Assembly (NCBI GenBank): GCA_964386785.1
Contig: CAYLUD010000011.1
Coordinates: forward strand, 1-33,611
Source: SZAS-3 sp964386785
GTDB lineage: Bacteria; Chlamydiota; Chlamydiia; Chlamydiales; JAAKFR01
DNA length: 33,611 nt
Direction: 5' to 3'
The notes under the pieces are model-generated. The model searched no databases. It had not been told where the DNA came from and was given only the letters and a program-made list of their open reading frames with translations. A program made the translations under genes and the position numbers. This document shows positions 7,918-15,938 of the stretch, piece after piece (position 1 is the stretch's first letter; each line of letters starts with the position of its first letter).

Positions 7918-8886
7918 ATGCTTCGATCCCTACTTAAGGAACAACGCCGCGCCGTCGATTTTTTTTATGATCAACTCTCTATATCCGACGTCGAACAGGG
8001 GTTACAGTATCTACTTGCTACGGAAGGGACCATCTATTTCTCCGGAATCGGAAAAAGTGCCTATATTGCACAAAAAATTGCTGCTACACTGATCTCTACT
8101 GGCACTCGGGCTGCTTTTCTTTCAGCTGTGGATGCATTGCATGGGGATATCGGAATTCTGACACCCAAGGATACTTTGATCTTCTTATCTAAAACAGGAG
8201 AAACCCAAGAATTAATTGAAATGGTGCCTTTAGTGCGCGCTAAAGGCCTCCCTATACTTGTTGTGACGTCCCAAATGAAATCCAAGCTTGCTGGACTAGC
8301 AGATTATACGATTACCTTACCTTGTCAGGGCGAGCTATGCCCTTTTGACCTAGCCCCTACTACCTCTACCGTCTTGCAACTCCTACTAGGAGATCTATGG
8401 ACGGGAGCATTGATGCGCCATCGCAGCTTTACCCTAGAAGCCTATGCAGCCAATCACCCTAAAGGACAGATCGGGAAGAGAGCTTCTTTAAAAGTCAAAG
8501 ACCTCATGCTATCTCTGGATCAAACCCCCACTTGCTCTCCAGACCATACGTTACAGGACGTCCTCGTGGAATTTTCAGAGAAGCGTTGCGGGTGTATTTT
8601 GATTGTCGATCCAATCAAACGGTTACGAGGGATCTTTACTGATGGAGACCTCCGACGGGCATTGCAGACAAAACAAGAACAAGTGTTACGTTCCCCACTC
8701 TCTTCCCTGATGACAGCGCAGCCAAAAGTGATCTCTCAAGAGGCTTCCGCTTGGGAAGCTGTACGCTTGATGGAAAGCGATACAGAACACCCCATTATGG
8801 TATTGCCCGTAGTGGAGAATCACGAGGTCGTCGGTTTGGTTAAAATGCATGACCTCATTCAGGCTGGCCTTCACGTAGCTACTTAG
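7918..8886 (+). CDS. kpsF: D-arabinose-5-phosphate isomerase (KdsD/KpsF/GutQ family)
   Basis: Interconverts ribulose 5-phosphate and arabinose 5-phosphate, the first committed step toward Kdo for LPS. Of 322 residues, 1-190 form a SIS domain (SGIGKSAYIAQKIAATL, SKTGET, and the family motif near NHPKGQIGKR), and 200-322 hold two CBS modules (VKDLMLSLDQTPTC ... GIFTDGDLRRAL; SLMTAQPKVI ... VGLVKMHDLIQAG). The length is normal. It is divergent from icd with 59 bases between start codons and has only a weak ribosome-binding site. The stop overlaps the convergent downstream gene by 4 bases. It corresponds to CT399. Confidence 0.93.
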   Translation: MLRSLLKEQRRAVDFFYDQLSISDVEQGLQYLLATEGTIYFSGIGKSAYIAQKIAATLISTGTRAAFLSAVDALHGDIGILTPKDTLIFLSKTGETQELIEMVPLVRAKGLPILVVTSQMKSKLAGLADYTITLPCQGELCPFDLAPTTSTVLQLLLGDLWTGALMRHRSFTLEAYAANHPKGQIGKRASLKVKDLMLSLDQTPTCSPDHTLQDVLVEFSEKRCGCILIVDPIKRLRGIFTDGDLRRALQTKQEQVLRSPLSSLMTAQPKVISQEASAWEAVRLMESDTEHPIMVLPVVENHEVVGLVKMHDLIQAGLHVAT

Positions 8887-9437
8887 AGTACATTTTGGAT
8901 TGTTTTGTTGGTATGCGAACCGCCATGTGGTTGTTTCCATGGCAAATCCGGTTGTGCAGACTGCCACTCCTGAAACGAGCGATACGAAAAAAAAGGGAGA
9001 AATAGGGACTGTGCTCGTTGTACAGGCGCCTGTAGTGGGGATCCCAATCGACGTTCCCATATTTCTGAGATGGGTTGATTCATGGTGAGTACAAAACCAT
9101 AACAAGAGCCAGATTCTCCCCACTCTATCGAACGAATCTCTTCATAAGGAAGATATAGGTACTCCCGTTGATAATAGCAAAAAACCACCCTATGTTCTTC
9201 TGTTTCTATCGCATGAGGGGATTGTTCTAAGCGGCGCACCTGCCGATAAGGATACCACCCTGCTGCTAACAGGAGCAGACTAGAAAAAAAAATCCATGGA
9301 CCCCACATCCGCAATATAGGAAGAGGGAAGAAGATTCCTGAAATGACCAAGAGTAGAGCCCCAGCCCCCCCAATCCCTACACCTCGAAGCACAGCATCTT
9401 GTTTATGCTGGGGTGAAATGGAGCTATATACGATCAT
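8883..9437 (-). CDS. Small membrane protein with two N-terminal helices and a PH-like soluble domain (hypothetical)
   Basis: Not recognised as a named gene. The 184 residues contain two hydrophobic segments at about 18-38 and 45-60 separated by PILRMWGPW, then a soluble domain of alternating hydrophobic residues with YLYLPYEEIRSIEW, which looks like the bacterial PH-like domains that follow two helices in many small membrane proteins. That fold is an inference. The C-terminal tail is polar. The start lies 12 bases from the longest possible start of the divergent kinase-like gene, so the two share a promoter region. The 3' end overlaps kpsF by 4 bases. Confidence 0.65.
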   Translation of the reverse strand: MIVYSSISPQHKQDAVLRGVGIGGAGALLLVISGIFFPLPILRMWGPWIFFSSLLLLAAGWYPYRQVRRLEQSPHAIETEEHRVVFCYYQREYLYLPYEEIRSIEWGESGSCYGFVLTMNQPISEIWERRLGSPLQAPVQRAQSLFLPFFSYRSFQEWQSAQPDLPWKQPHGGSHTNKTIQNVL

Positions 9438-9509
9438 GACGTCCAGTAGATGATGGAACCTCTATTTTTGGCAATAGAGGATTCTTTCCTTGTTCTAGGA
9501 TTTCCTCTC

Positions 9510-10490
9510 ATGGTAACCTCTCCCTCCATGGGATGGCGCTTAAAACTCATCACACTAGCTGTGTTCGGCTTACTTACACTCACCTCTATTCTTTCCTATA
9601 ATTGGTATATGGAGGGATTTTCTATAGGTCAGCTTCGCTTTAACTCGAGTCATCTCCACCTCCCCCCGAATTCCACCCATGAGGCTATTTGGTCTACTGC
9701 TCTTGCGCAACCGTACCATTATTTGGGGAAAGGATGCCAATTTTACGCCTTTGAAAGCGAAGATCATCAATATGTAATAAAATTATTGAAGGGTAAACAT
9801 GTACGGTCTTTTCCCTCTTTAGAATCCCTCCCCATGCCTGCTGTTTGGAAGCAGAAACTTGTCGAGCATCGCCTAAGAAAAACCGCTCGAGTACAAGACC
9901 TGATTGCGAGTTGTCATTTGGCGCTCACACGAGCTCCCCGACAGACAGGACTCCTCTATGTGCATTCGCAACCCGAGTCTCCACATCATGCCCCAATCCA
10001 ACTCTATGATGCGATCGGATGGCCCCATCGTATTTGTTTGGATTCCTACATCTTTCTTGTGCAAGAGAAGGCCCAACCACTAACAGAACGACTCTATCAG
10101 CTGACTGCCTTGCCAGAACCCCTGTTCATCGAACAAGTCTCCGTAGATTTGCAGTCCCTAGTACACATCCTCCACGAAAGGAGTCGACTAGCTATCCGGG
10201 ACCTCGATCGTTCTTTTGTAAAAAATGTAGGACTCTCTGCCAAAGGAGCAGTCTGGATCGACATTGGGCAGTGGGTCCAGGATGTTGTAGCGCAAAATCC
10301 CGATGAGCAAGCTCAAGAAGTACAACGCCGATTTGGTGATCTGTTGCAATGGGCTGCTGTGCATATCCCTGATCGATACAGCGCTCTCCAGCAGGCTGTA
10401 GATCGCATATGCTTCTCGCACCCGATTACGGAGACGAGATCGCTTGAGCAATCGACATATACGTTTGATTCAGGATCTGCAGAGCGGTAG
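9510..10490 (+). CDS. Membrane-anchored protein with kinase-like fold (function unknown)
   Basis: From the ATG at 9510 there are 326 residues. One membrane helix (about 12-30) is followed by a glycine-loop-like YLGKGCQFYAFESE and a VIK lysine (K91), then, much later, an HxxxxLxIRDLDRSFVKN segment resembling a catalytic loop (D231/D233, N239) and WIDIGQ where kinases have DFG. This order of motifs matches lipopolysaccharide-kinase-like or eukaryotic-like small kinases. Similar hypothetical proteins occur in other chlamydiae as far as I recall. ATG at 9450 would give 346 residues, but AGGA 9 bases before 9510 favours the shorter form. The 3' end overlaps the convergent giant gene by 65 bases. 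Substrate unknown; the LPS genes nearby make a sugar or lipid possible. Confidence 0.6.
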   Translation: MVTSPSMGWRLKLITLAVFGLLTLTSILSYNWYMEGFSIGQLRFNSSHLHLPPNSTHEAIWSTALAQPYHYLGKGCQFYAFESEDHQYVIKLLKGKHVRSFPSLESLPMPAVWKQKLVEHRLRKTARVQDLIASCHLALTRAPRQTGLLYVHSQPESPHHAPIQLYDAIGWPHRICLDSYIFLVQEKAQPLTERLYQLTALPEPLFIEQVSVDLQSLVHILHERSRLAIRDLDRSFVKNVGLSAKGAVWIDIGQWVQDVVAQNPDEQAQEVQRRFGDLLQWAAVHIPDRYSALQQAVDRICFSHPITETRSLEQSTYTFDSGSAER

Positions 10491-13400
10491 AGACCACCGT
10501 CCATTCTTGTTGAATTTCTGTCATGACCAATTGCAATTGCATCTGCTGCGTTTGACTTTGATTGGACGCATTTTGCGATTGCGTAGAGTAATCCTGCGCA
10601 ATAGTGGTCAATCCACCACTCACAGGGCCAGGTGGAATTTGAGAATTAATTGTGGCTTCTAAGTTTTGAATCTCTTGAATGGTTTGAGTACTGACAGATT
10701 TCCCTTGATAAAGTAATCCTGCAGAGGTCGATGGAGACAAATTGGTAGGCTCAGTGAACAGGCCAGCCGCGATTAGGTATTGCATCTGAGTAGGAGGGTT
10801 CACTACTTGGATTCCTTGTAGGAGAGTCTGGAGTTGCTGTAACTCTGAGTACAGCGGTTGAGCCGATGGGCTCGTATTGGCTAATCGTTGTGCCACCGCG
10901 CTTTCTTCATTCGTCAGGGCTTGTTGCGTGTTCTCTACACTATTTTGTACTAGGCTGGGAGTTGTAGGCGAGAGTTGAGGTGGAAAAGTATTGTCGAATT
11001 TTGGGTAGGGCTCGGGATTATCTAAAATTTGCCCCACATCCCCAATACCAGTCGAACTCCCTCCCTGTACCACAGAGTTCTCCATTTGAGATAACTGGGT
11101 GATTTGATTGTTTTGGATTTGTGCAGTAACACCACCTTGCGTGACATTGACTTGAAAGTAATTACTAGCAGGATACGAAGTCGAATTCGTCGGTGGCGAT
11201 ATGGTGATCGAGACAAGTTGTTGTTGTAAAATCGTTAGGTTGGAAATCGCTTGATTGATGCTCTGTAATTCATTTTGTAGTGTCGCACGCGTCTGATTAA
11301 TTGAATCGGCAAGAGCTGGATTCGGAGGATTAGGGTTTAGATATTGGGCCGTACCCTCAGGTCCTGGAGTTCCTGGGGGGGTCAGTTGTTGCAGGAGTTG
11401 TTGAATCAGAGTCTGCGCTTGTTGTGCCCCTTGCAAATTTTGCGCTACTGCATTCTTTTCATTATTCAATGTCGCAGCCGCCATCGCATACGATCCTTGA
11501 AAGACCCCAGTGGTCCCACTTTCCGGACTGCTCAATAGTTTTGAGAATGCAATTAATGTGCTAGCACTAGAAAACCCTGTTGTATCATTCATGAGCTGGT
11601 TATATTCCTGACCCAGCCAGTTACTAAAATTCAGTTGAATGGCTTGATTCTGCAGATAATTTTCTTGCCCCGGCATATAGTGATTCAAAATAATATTCGC
11701 AAACGCTTGTTGTAAGGAGGTACCCCCCGCTGCGCTGGCTTGCGCAGCCTGTACAGCAGCCCCTTTCCATGCCTGCGTTAATGCTTGAGCAGAAGCGCTC
11801 AATTGCGCTTCATAAGGAGTTAATAGATTCGCTTGCGCAGAGAAAAGAGCTACTGCGGAGGCAAGGGACTGTGGATTCAAAGGTTGGTATGCATCCGGGA
11901 AAGAAGCAAGAGGAGGCAATGACCCTTTTTGTATAGCTATGAGGACGTTATCCCACATGGTGCCACCTGCCGTCTGATCACTAAATGGACTCCATTGAGT
12001 AGGACTTTGATAGGACTCCACAATAGGCAGGGGAGTCGAAATCTGTCCACTCGGTGATAACATTTGTGACATGGCTTGCTGTTCTGCCTGACCAATGGGC
12101 GTAGTAGAAAAAGAAAATCCTTGTAATTGTGTAGCTAGATAGAGGGGTAGATTTGTCCCAGCAGGCGCTTGGTTCGCCCATGTACTTAATTGATCCATTG
12201 CGAGTAGCTGTGGCAAAGAAAAAGATGGCGATGAGCTTGTCACGGGTGTGAGTTGGAAGAGTTTGTCACCATTAGCTAATACATTCAGTGAGGAAGAAAG
12301 GTAGGATTGTTCTTGTGGAGTCAATTGATTCCATGTCGTGGGATTCGTGAGTTGCTCTACCACATTAAGAAAGGTAGGAAGGCCTGTAAAGTCATGGATA
12401 TTGATAGGATTCATATCGCTAGGATTTGGCTCCGAATTGAGTTGTTGGTAGAGCGAGGCAAATTGCTGTAGAAGAGCAATAGCAGAAGAAGAATTTGGTG
12501 ATACAATACTGTTAATCGAGGAGAGTTGTAGAAATGCACTGAATGAGGGAGGAGCACTCGACGACAGGGAAGTCCAAGTGGTCGCGAGTTGGGAAGAGTC
12601 AAGAAAATTAGAAAGATCGTTATGCACAGCACTGAGAGCACTGTCTACGCCTGTGCCAGATTGGAACAGATTTTGACTTTGTGCCGTTAGAAACTGCTGC
12701 CACCCCCCTTCGGATTGATCGGCTGCCGGTGTCTGCGTTATGTATTGTTGTGTCCATTCATAGATTAAGCCTAAACTTTCCATATTATCGGCCGTTACCA
12801 CAGGACTGCCATTCGTTGATGAGGCAAAGCCCACTTGGTTTTGAATAGCACTGAGTTGCCCAAGAACCTGAGATTGCACAGACTGTGGTAAGTTGGGAAT
12901 CTCGGTAATCAGATTCACCAGGCTCTCCATGCTTTGCGTGAGTTCGGTAGTGTCGATTGGAGGAGGAGATTGTGCGAGTTGATTAAAACTCTCTTCTGCT
13001 TGTAAGAATTGGTTTAAGGTCTGAGCTTGGCTAGTATATTGAGATAAGTTGCTTACGGTCTGCGTTAATTGTGAAAACAGTTGCACTTGACTTGTCCAGT
13101 AAGTCAATTGAGTTTGAGCAGGGTAATTCGGAATCAGACCATTTAATTGCGTTAACATCCCAGATAAGGAGTTCAGCTCCTCACCCGAAGGAATTTGAGG
13201 TGGATTGCCTTGCAGCCCCTGCGCCATGGATTGCAGGGTAGTCGCCATTTGATTCAAAGATGCCTGTGTTGATGCAGATGGAGGGGGAGAGGTAGGGGTG
13301 TTTTGTAGTAAGGAAACCAAGGCCGATAGAGCTTGAATTTCTTGAGTCGCAAGTTGTATCGCCGCTTGTTCATTGGCATTTGCACCAGGGGTAGCGCCTT

Positions 13401-13566
13401 GCCCCGCCTGTTCTAACTCTTCAATGTCCGTCGCAAGACTTTGGAGTACTGCAACCCCCGCTTGAGACTGGTAGAATTGATTGATCTGTTGCATTTGGGA
13501 TGTCGACGTGCCCCCATTAGGAGACGATCCCGCAGCAGGAGGAAGAGAAGAAGGAATCTGTGCCAT
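10426..13566 (-). CDS. Giant Gln/Ser/Asn-rich protein almost without Lys, Arg and Cys (putative secreted protein)
   Basis: 1046 residues of helical, Q/S/T/N/A/L-rich sequence with Pro-rich spacers. By eye there are about seven lysines, two arginines and no cysteine, so the protein is strongly acidic and unlikely to bind nucleic acid. No signal peptide or membrane helix is visible; the N-terminus (MAQIPSSLPPAAGSSPN) is the unstructured, Ser/Pro-rich type common in type III secretion substrates. Several heptad-like stretches, for example LQNELQSINQAISNL and the C-terminal LQLVMTEIQQEW, suggest helical bundles. Composition and size recall the chlamydial CT619-CT621/CT711 group of secreted proteins, but I cannot show homology. 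It is last in the glyA-clpP-dapF-UPF0158 run, 43 bases after UPF0158. The ribosome-binding site is poor. The 3' end overlaps the plus-strand kinase-like gene. Confidence 0.7.
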   Translation of the reverse strand: MAQIPSSLPPAAGSSPNGGTSTSQMQQINQFYQSQAGVAVLQSLATDIEELEQAGQGATPGANANEQAAIQLATQEIQALSALVSLLQNTPTSPPPSASTQASLNQMATTLQSMAQGLQGNPPQIPSGEELNSLSGMLTQLNGLIPNYPAQTQLTYWTSQVQLFSQLTQTVSNLSQYTSQAQTLNQFLQAEESFNQLAQSPPPIDTTELTQSMESLVNLITEIPNLPQSVQSQVLGQLSAIQNQVGFASSTNGSPVVTADNMESLGLIYEWTQQYITQTPAADQSEGGWQQFLTAQSQNLFQSGTGVDSALSAVHNDLSNFLDSSQLATTWTSLSSSAPPSFSAFLQLSSINSIVSPNSSSAIALLQQFASLYQQLNSEPNPSDMNPINIHDFTGLPTFLNVVEQLTNPTTWNQLTPQEQSYLSSSLNVLANGDKLFQLTPVTSSSPSFSLPQLLAMDQLSTWANQAPAGTNLPLYLATQLQGFSFSTTPIGQAEQQAMSQMLSPSGQISTPLPIVESYQSPTQWSPFSDQTAGGTMWDNVLIAIQKGSLPPLASFPDAYQPLNPQSLASAVALFSAQANLLTPYEAQLSASAQALTQAWKGAAVQAAQASAAGGTSLQQAFANIILNHYMPGQENYLQNQAIQLNFSNWLGQEYNQLMNDTTGFSSASTLIAFSKLLSSPESGTTGVFQGSYAMAAATLNNEKNAVAQNLQGAQQAQTLIQQLLQQLTPPGTPGPEGTAQYLNPNPPNPALADSINQTRATLQNELQSINQAISNLTILQQQLVSITISPPTNSTSYPASNYFQVNVTQGGVTAQIQNNQITQLSQMENSVVQGGSSTGIGDVGQILDNPEPYPKFDNTFPPQLSPTTPSLVQNSVENTQQALTNEESAVAQRLANTSPSAQPLYSELQQLQTLLQGIQVVNPPTQMQYLIAAGLFTEPTNLSPSTSAGLLYQGKSVSTQTIQEIQNLEATINSQIPPGPVSGGLTTIAQDYSTQSQNASNQSQTQQMQLQLVMTEIQQEWTVVSTALQILNQTYMSIAQAISSP

Positions 13567-13609
13567 GCTCTATGAATTAGCAAGGGGCGTGCCAAACTCG
13601 TAAAAAAGC

Positions 13610-14617
13610 CTAGTTTGATTTTTTTTTGGGATTCATTGGCTCCACATGAATCACTTTTTTTGTGCGGCGAGCAGGCTTTTTAGGAGGCTCGATCTCATCT
13701 TCATCGGGTTCATCAAAGGAAGGAAGCATATGCCCCTCATTGAGTCCTAATTTGGATGAAAGTTGCTTTAAGGAAGCAAATTTTTCAGACAACACGCGTA
13801 GTTGAGTCTGACGATCATTACGATGACCGCTACGTAATTGCTCTAAAAACTCTGCTTCTGTGCTACAAGTTTCCGAAAAAGTCAGCTCGGTGGGAGATTG
13901 AATATGAGGCAAATAAAGAAACCGGCGAACGGCAGCAGGTACCTGAGTATAGATGTCGCAAGGAATGGGAACTTCTACTTCTACTTTCACTACTTGTTTC
14001 GGAGGACGCCCTCGCTTGGGTCGTGGATTCAGGGCTTCATTCGAATAATAGGTCTTCGATTTGACTACCAGCGATTGGCGCGCTTGCTGCAAATCCTTGG
14101 ATACCTTTTCTTCAAATAGAGTGTTTTTTAGTTTTTCTAAAAGAGAACTCGAACAATCTAAATCCTCTTCGAAGACGAACTGAAAATGGCTCTGACGCAA
14201 CCATTCAATAATGCGAACACGAGAACGCTCTTGATAATACAGTTGCCACTTCTCTGTTTCCGACTCAATATCGTAGATAAATTCTAAAAAATTCTGTCTA
14301 GGTTCTTTAGATTGAATGATTTCTAATAATTTTTCTTTGGTGTCAATGTCATAGACCTTTTCATTGACAAATCCCTCCATAATTTTCTTAATTTCGTAAA
14401 AACTAAGTTTAGGAAGAAGACAATACCGATCAGGTGTGGATTCTATTTCTTTGTACAAGGCTACGAGGTCCTCTTCCGATTTGTCTAAGTCAGCAAATAG
14501 GAGGAATCCTTCTACACGATCTAAGTAAAAATCTCGCTCATCATCGGATTTTGCAAAAGCATCCATGAGGCGATAGAGACGAAGAAACAGGGGGCACTGA
14601 GCTTTAGGAAGAGTCAT
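13610..14617 (-). CDS. UPF0158 family protein with AT-hook-like motif (CT429 homologue)
   Basis: 335 residues. The first two thirds (RLMDAFAKSDDERDFYLDR, SFYEIKKIMEGFVNEKVYDI, RVRIIEWLRQ) are the UPF0158 core as found in all chlamydiae; its function is unknown. Around residue 205 comes PRPKRGRPPK, an AT-hook-like core, and the C-terminus is acidic (DEPDEDEIEPP) then lysine/arginine-rich (KKPARRTKK). Together these suggest a DNA-associated protein, which is inference. The start ATG overlaps the dapF stop (ATGA), so translation is coupled. The order glyA-clpP-dapF-UPF0158 is the same as CT432-CT429 in C. trachomatis. Confidence 0.88.
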   Translation of the reverse strand: MTLPKAQCPLFLRLYRLMDAFAKSDDERDFYLDRVEGFLLFADLDKSEEDLVALYKEIESTPDRYCLLPKLSFYEIKKIMEGFVNEKVYDIDTKEKLLEIIQSKEPRQNFLEFIYDIESETEKWQLYYQERSRVRIIEWLRQSHFQFVFEEDLDCSSSLLEKLKNTLFEEKVSKDLQQARQSLVVKSKTYYSNEALNPRPKRGRPPKQVVKVEVEVPIPCDIYTQVPAAVRRFLYLPHIQSPTELTFSETCSTEAEFLEQLRSGHRNDRQTQLRVLSEKFASLKQLSSKLGLNEGHMLPSFDEPDEDEIEPPKKPARRTKKVIHVEPMNPKKKSN

Positions 14618-15363
14618 GACGGGGTCATTATAGGAGAGAAGTCTTTTTTATGCACGAACCCAGTGAGTGTGGGGGGATGAATCGTCACCAGAACCTCCTC
14701 TCCTGAGGGCACAATCCATCGAAATGGAGGCGTTGCGTGCTCTTCCGTTGCGTAGCGAACATGCGAGACCGCCATACAGCCTGTACCGCAAGCCCCAGAA
14801 ATTTTGTGAAGACCTCGCTCAAACGTGGCAGTATGCCAACCCGTTTGTTCAGAAAACCAGTAGGAGGTAATGTTGCTACCCTCGGGACCCCAAACAGGAT
14901 GTTGTACCAATTCAGATCCCACTTCGAGTAGCCAGTCCAGAGGGGCTTCTCGTACAGCATGAGGCACCCCTGTATTGATCACGAAAAACTCCCACCCCGA
15001 TATACATGCTACTTGCATAGAAGAAGGAAGAGGAAAACAGACAGTGACCTCATCATGGGATCGATAGTACCCCTCATGCCACCCCGCTTTCGTTTTGATG
15101 GTGTAGCGAGGTCTGCGATCCCCCTCTTCCCATAAGAAGGCGATTAAACAACGCAATCCATTGCCACACATCGAAGCCTCAGAACCATCAGCATTGAAGA
15201 TGCGCATCAGAGGAGCATGGTACGTGATCACTCCATCCACATCATAAGCCGCGCAGAGCGCAGGGATAGGGATATGCTCCGGAGCCAGATAGGTCAAATA
15301 AAACCGATTGCCCGATCCAGAAAAAATCTTACCGGATTTCTTGAAATGAGGAGACAATTGCAT
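14614..15363 (-). CDS. dapF: Diaminopimelate epimerase DapF
   Basis: Interconverts LL- and meso-diaminopimelate for peptidoglycan and lysine; in Chlamydia the enzyme also acts as a glutamate racemase. The two catalytic cysteines are in place: MCGNGLRC (C66) and SGACGTGCMAV (C192), with SGSGNRFYL at the N-terminus. The length of 249 residues is slightly short, as in other chlamydial DapF. The start is taken as ATG at 15363; a TTG at 15375 is in frame. Either start lies inside the end of clpP, and the stop overlaps the UPF0158 start. Confidence 0.93.
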   Translation of the reverse strand: MQLSPHFKKSGKIFSGSGNRFYLTYLAPEHIPIPALCAAYDVDGVITYHAPLMRIFNADGSEASMCGNGLRCLIAFLWEEGDRRPRYTIKTKAGWHEGYYRSHDEVTVCFPLPSSMQVACISGWEFFVINTGVPHAVREAPLDWLLEVGSELVQHPVWGPEGSNITSYWFSEQTGWHTATFERGLHKISGACGTGCMAVSHVRYATEEHATPPFRWIVPSGEEVLVTIHPPTLTGFVHKKDFSPIMTPS

Positions 15364-15931
15364 CAAGTAAGCCAAATGCTAGAGCTTCTTCCGCGGACAT
15401 CCACGTATCACGATCAAGGGCTTTGTCGATTTCTTTTTTTGACTTCCCAGTTTTTTCGACATATAGATCCACAAGACGCTCTTTGGTTTTACCAATTTCT
15501 TTTGCTTGAATTTCGAGATCTGTAGCTTGTCCCTGAATCACACCCCCAATACGCGGTTGATGAATCATAACACGGGCATTATAGGTGGAAAATCTTTTCC
15601 CTTTCGCTGCACACAGACTTAATATCGATCCCATCGAGGCGGCTAGCCCTGTTACTAGAGTATGGACTGGAGATGAAATCAACTGCACTTGATCCCAAAT
15701 TGCAAATCCAGAATCTACAGATCCTCCTGGACTATTGATGACAAAGAGGATGGGGGCCCCTGGGTTTGCCAATTCTAAGTACCACAATTTTCGAATTACA
15801 TCCTGAGCTGTGTCACTATCAACAGCGTCCCCAAATAGGATGCGTCGAGATTGGAGAATCGTATAATCAATATGGTCAGCTAACGATCGGAAATGAAAAT
15901 CTTCAGCAGATTTTTGGATTTCTTTTGCCAT
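15329..15931 (-). CDS. clpP: ATP-dependent Clp protease proteolytic subunit ClpP
   Basis: Serine protease subunit that forms a double heptameric ring with ClpX or ClpC. Catalytic triad: S99 in GLAASMGS, H124 in MIHQP, and the aspartate of DRDTWMSAEEALAFGLLDA (about D175). 200 residues is typical. ATG at 15931 has AGGAT 5 bases upstream and follows the glyA stop after 7 bases; the 3' end overlaps dapF by 35 bases. Position equals CT431 (ClpP1) of C. trachomatis. Chlamydiae carry a second clpP elsewhere. Confidence 0.96.
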   Translation of the reverse strand: MAKEIQKSAEDFHFRSLADHIDYTILQSRRILFGDAVDSDTAQDVIRKLWYLELANPGAPILFVINSPGGSVDSGFAIWDQVQLISSPVHTLVTGLAASMGSILSLCAAKGKRFSTYNARVMIHQPRIGGVIQGQATDLEIQAKEIGKTKERLVDLYVEKTGKSKKEIDKALDRDTWMSAEEALAFGLLDAIVSSFQEIR

Positions 15932-15938
15932 GTCTATC

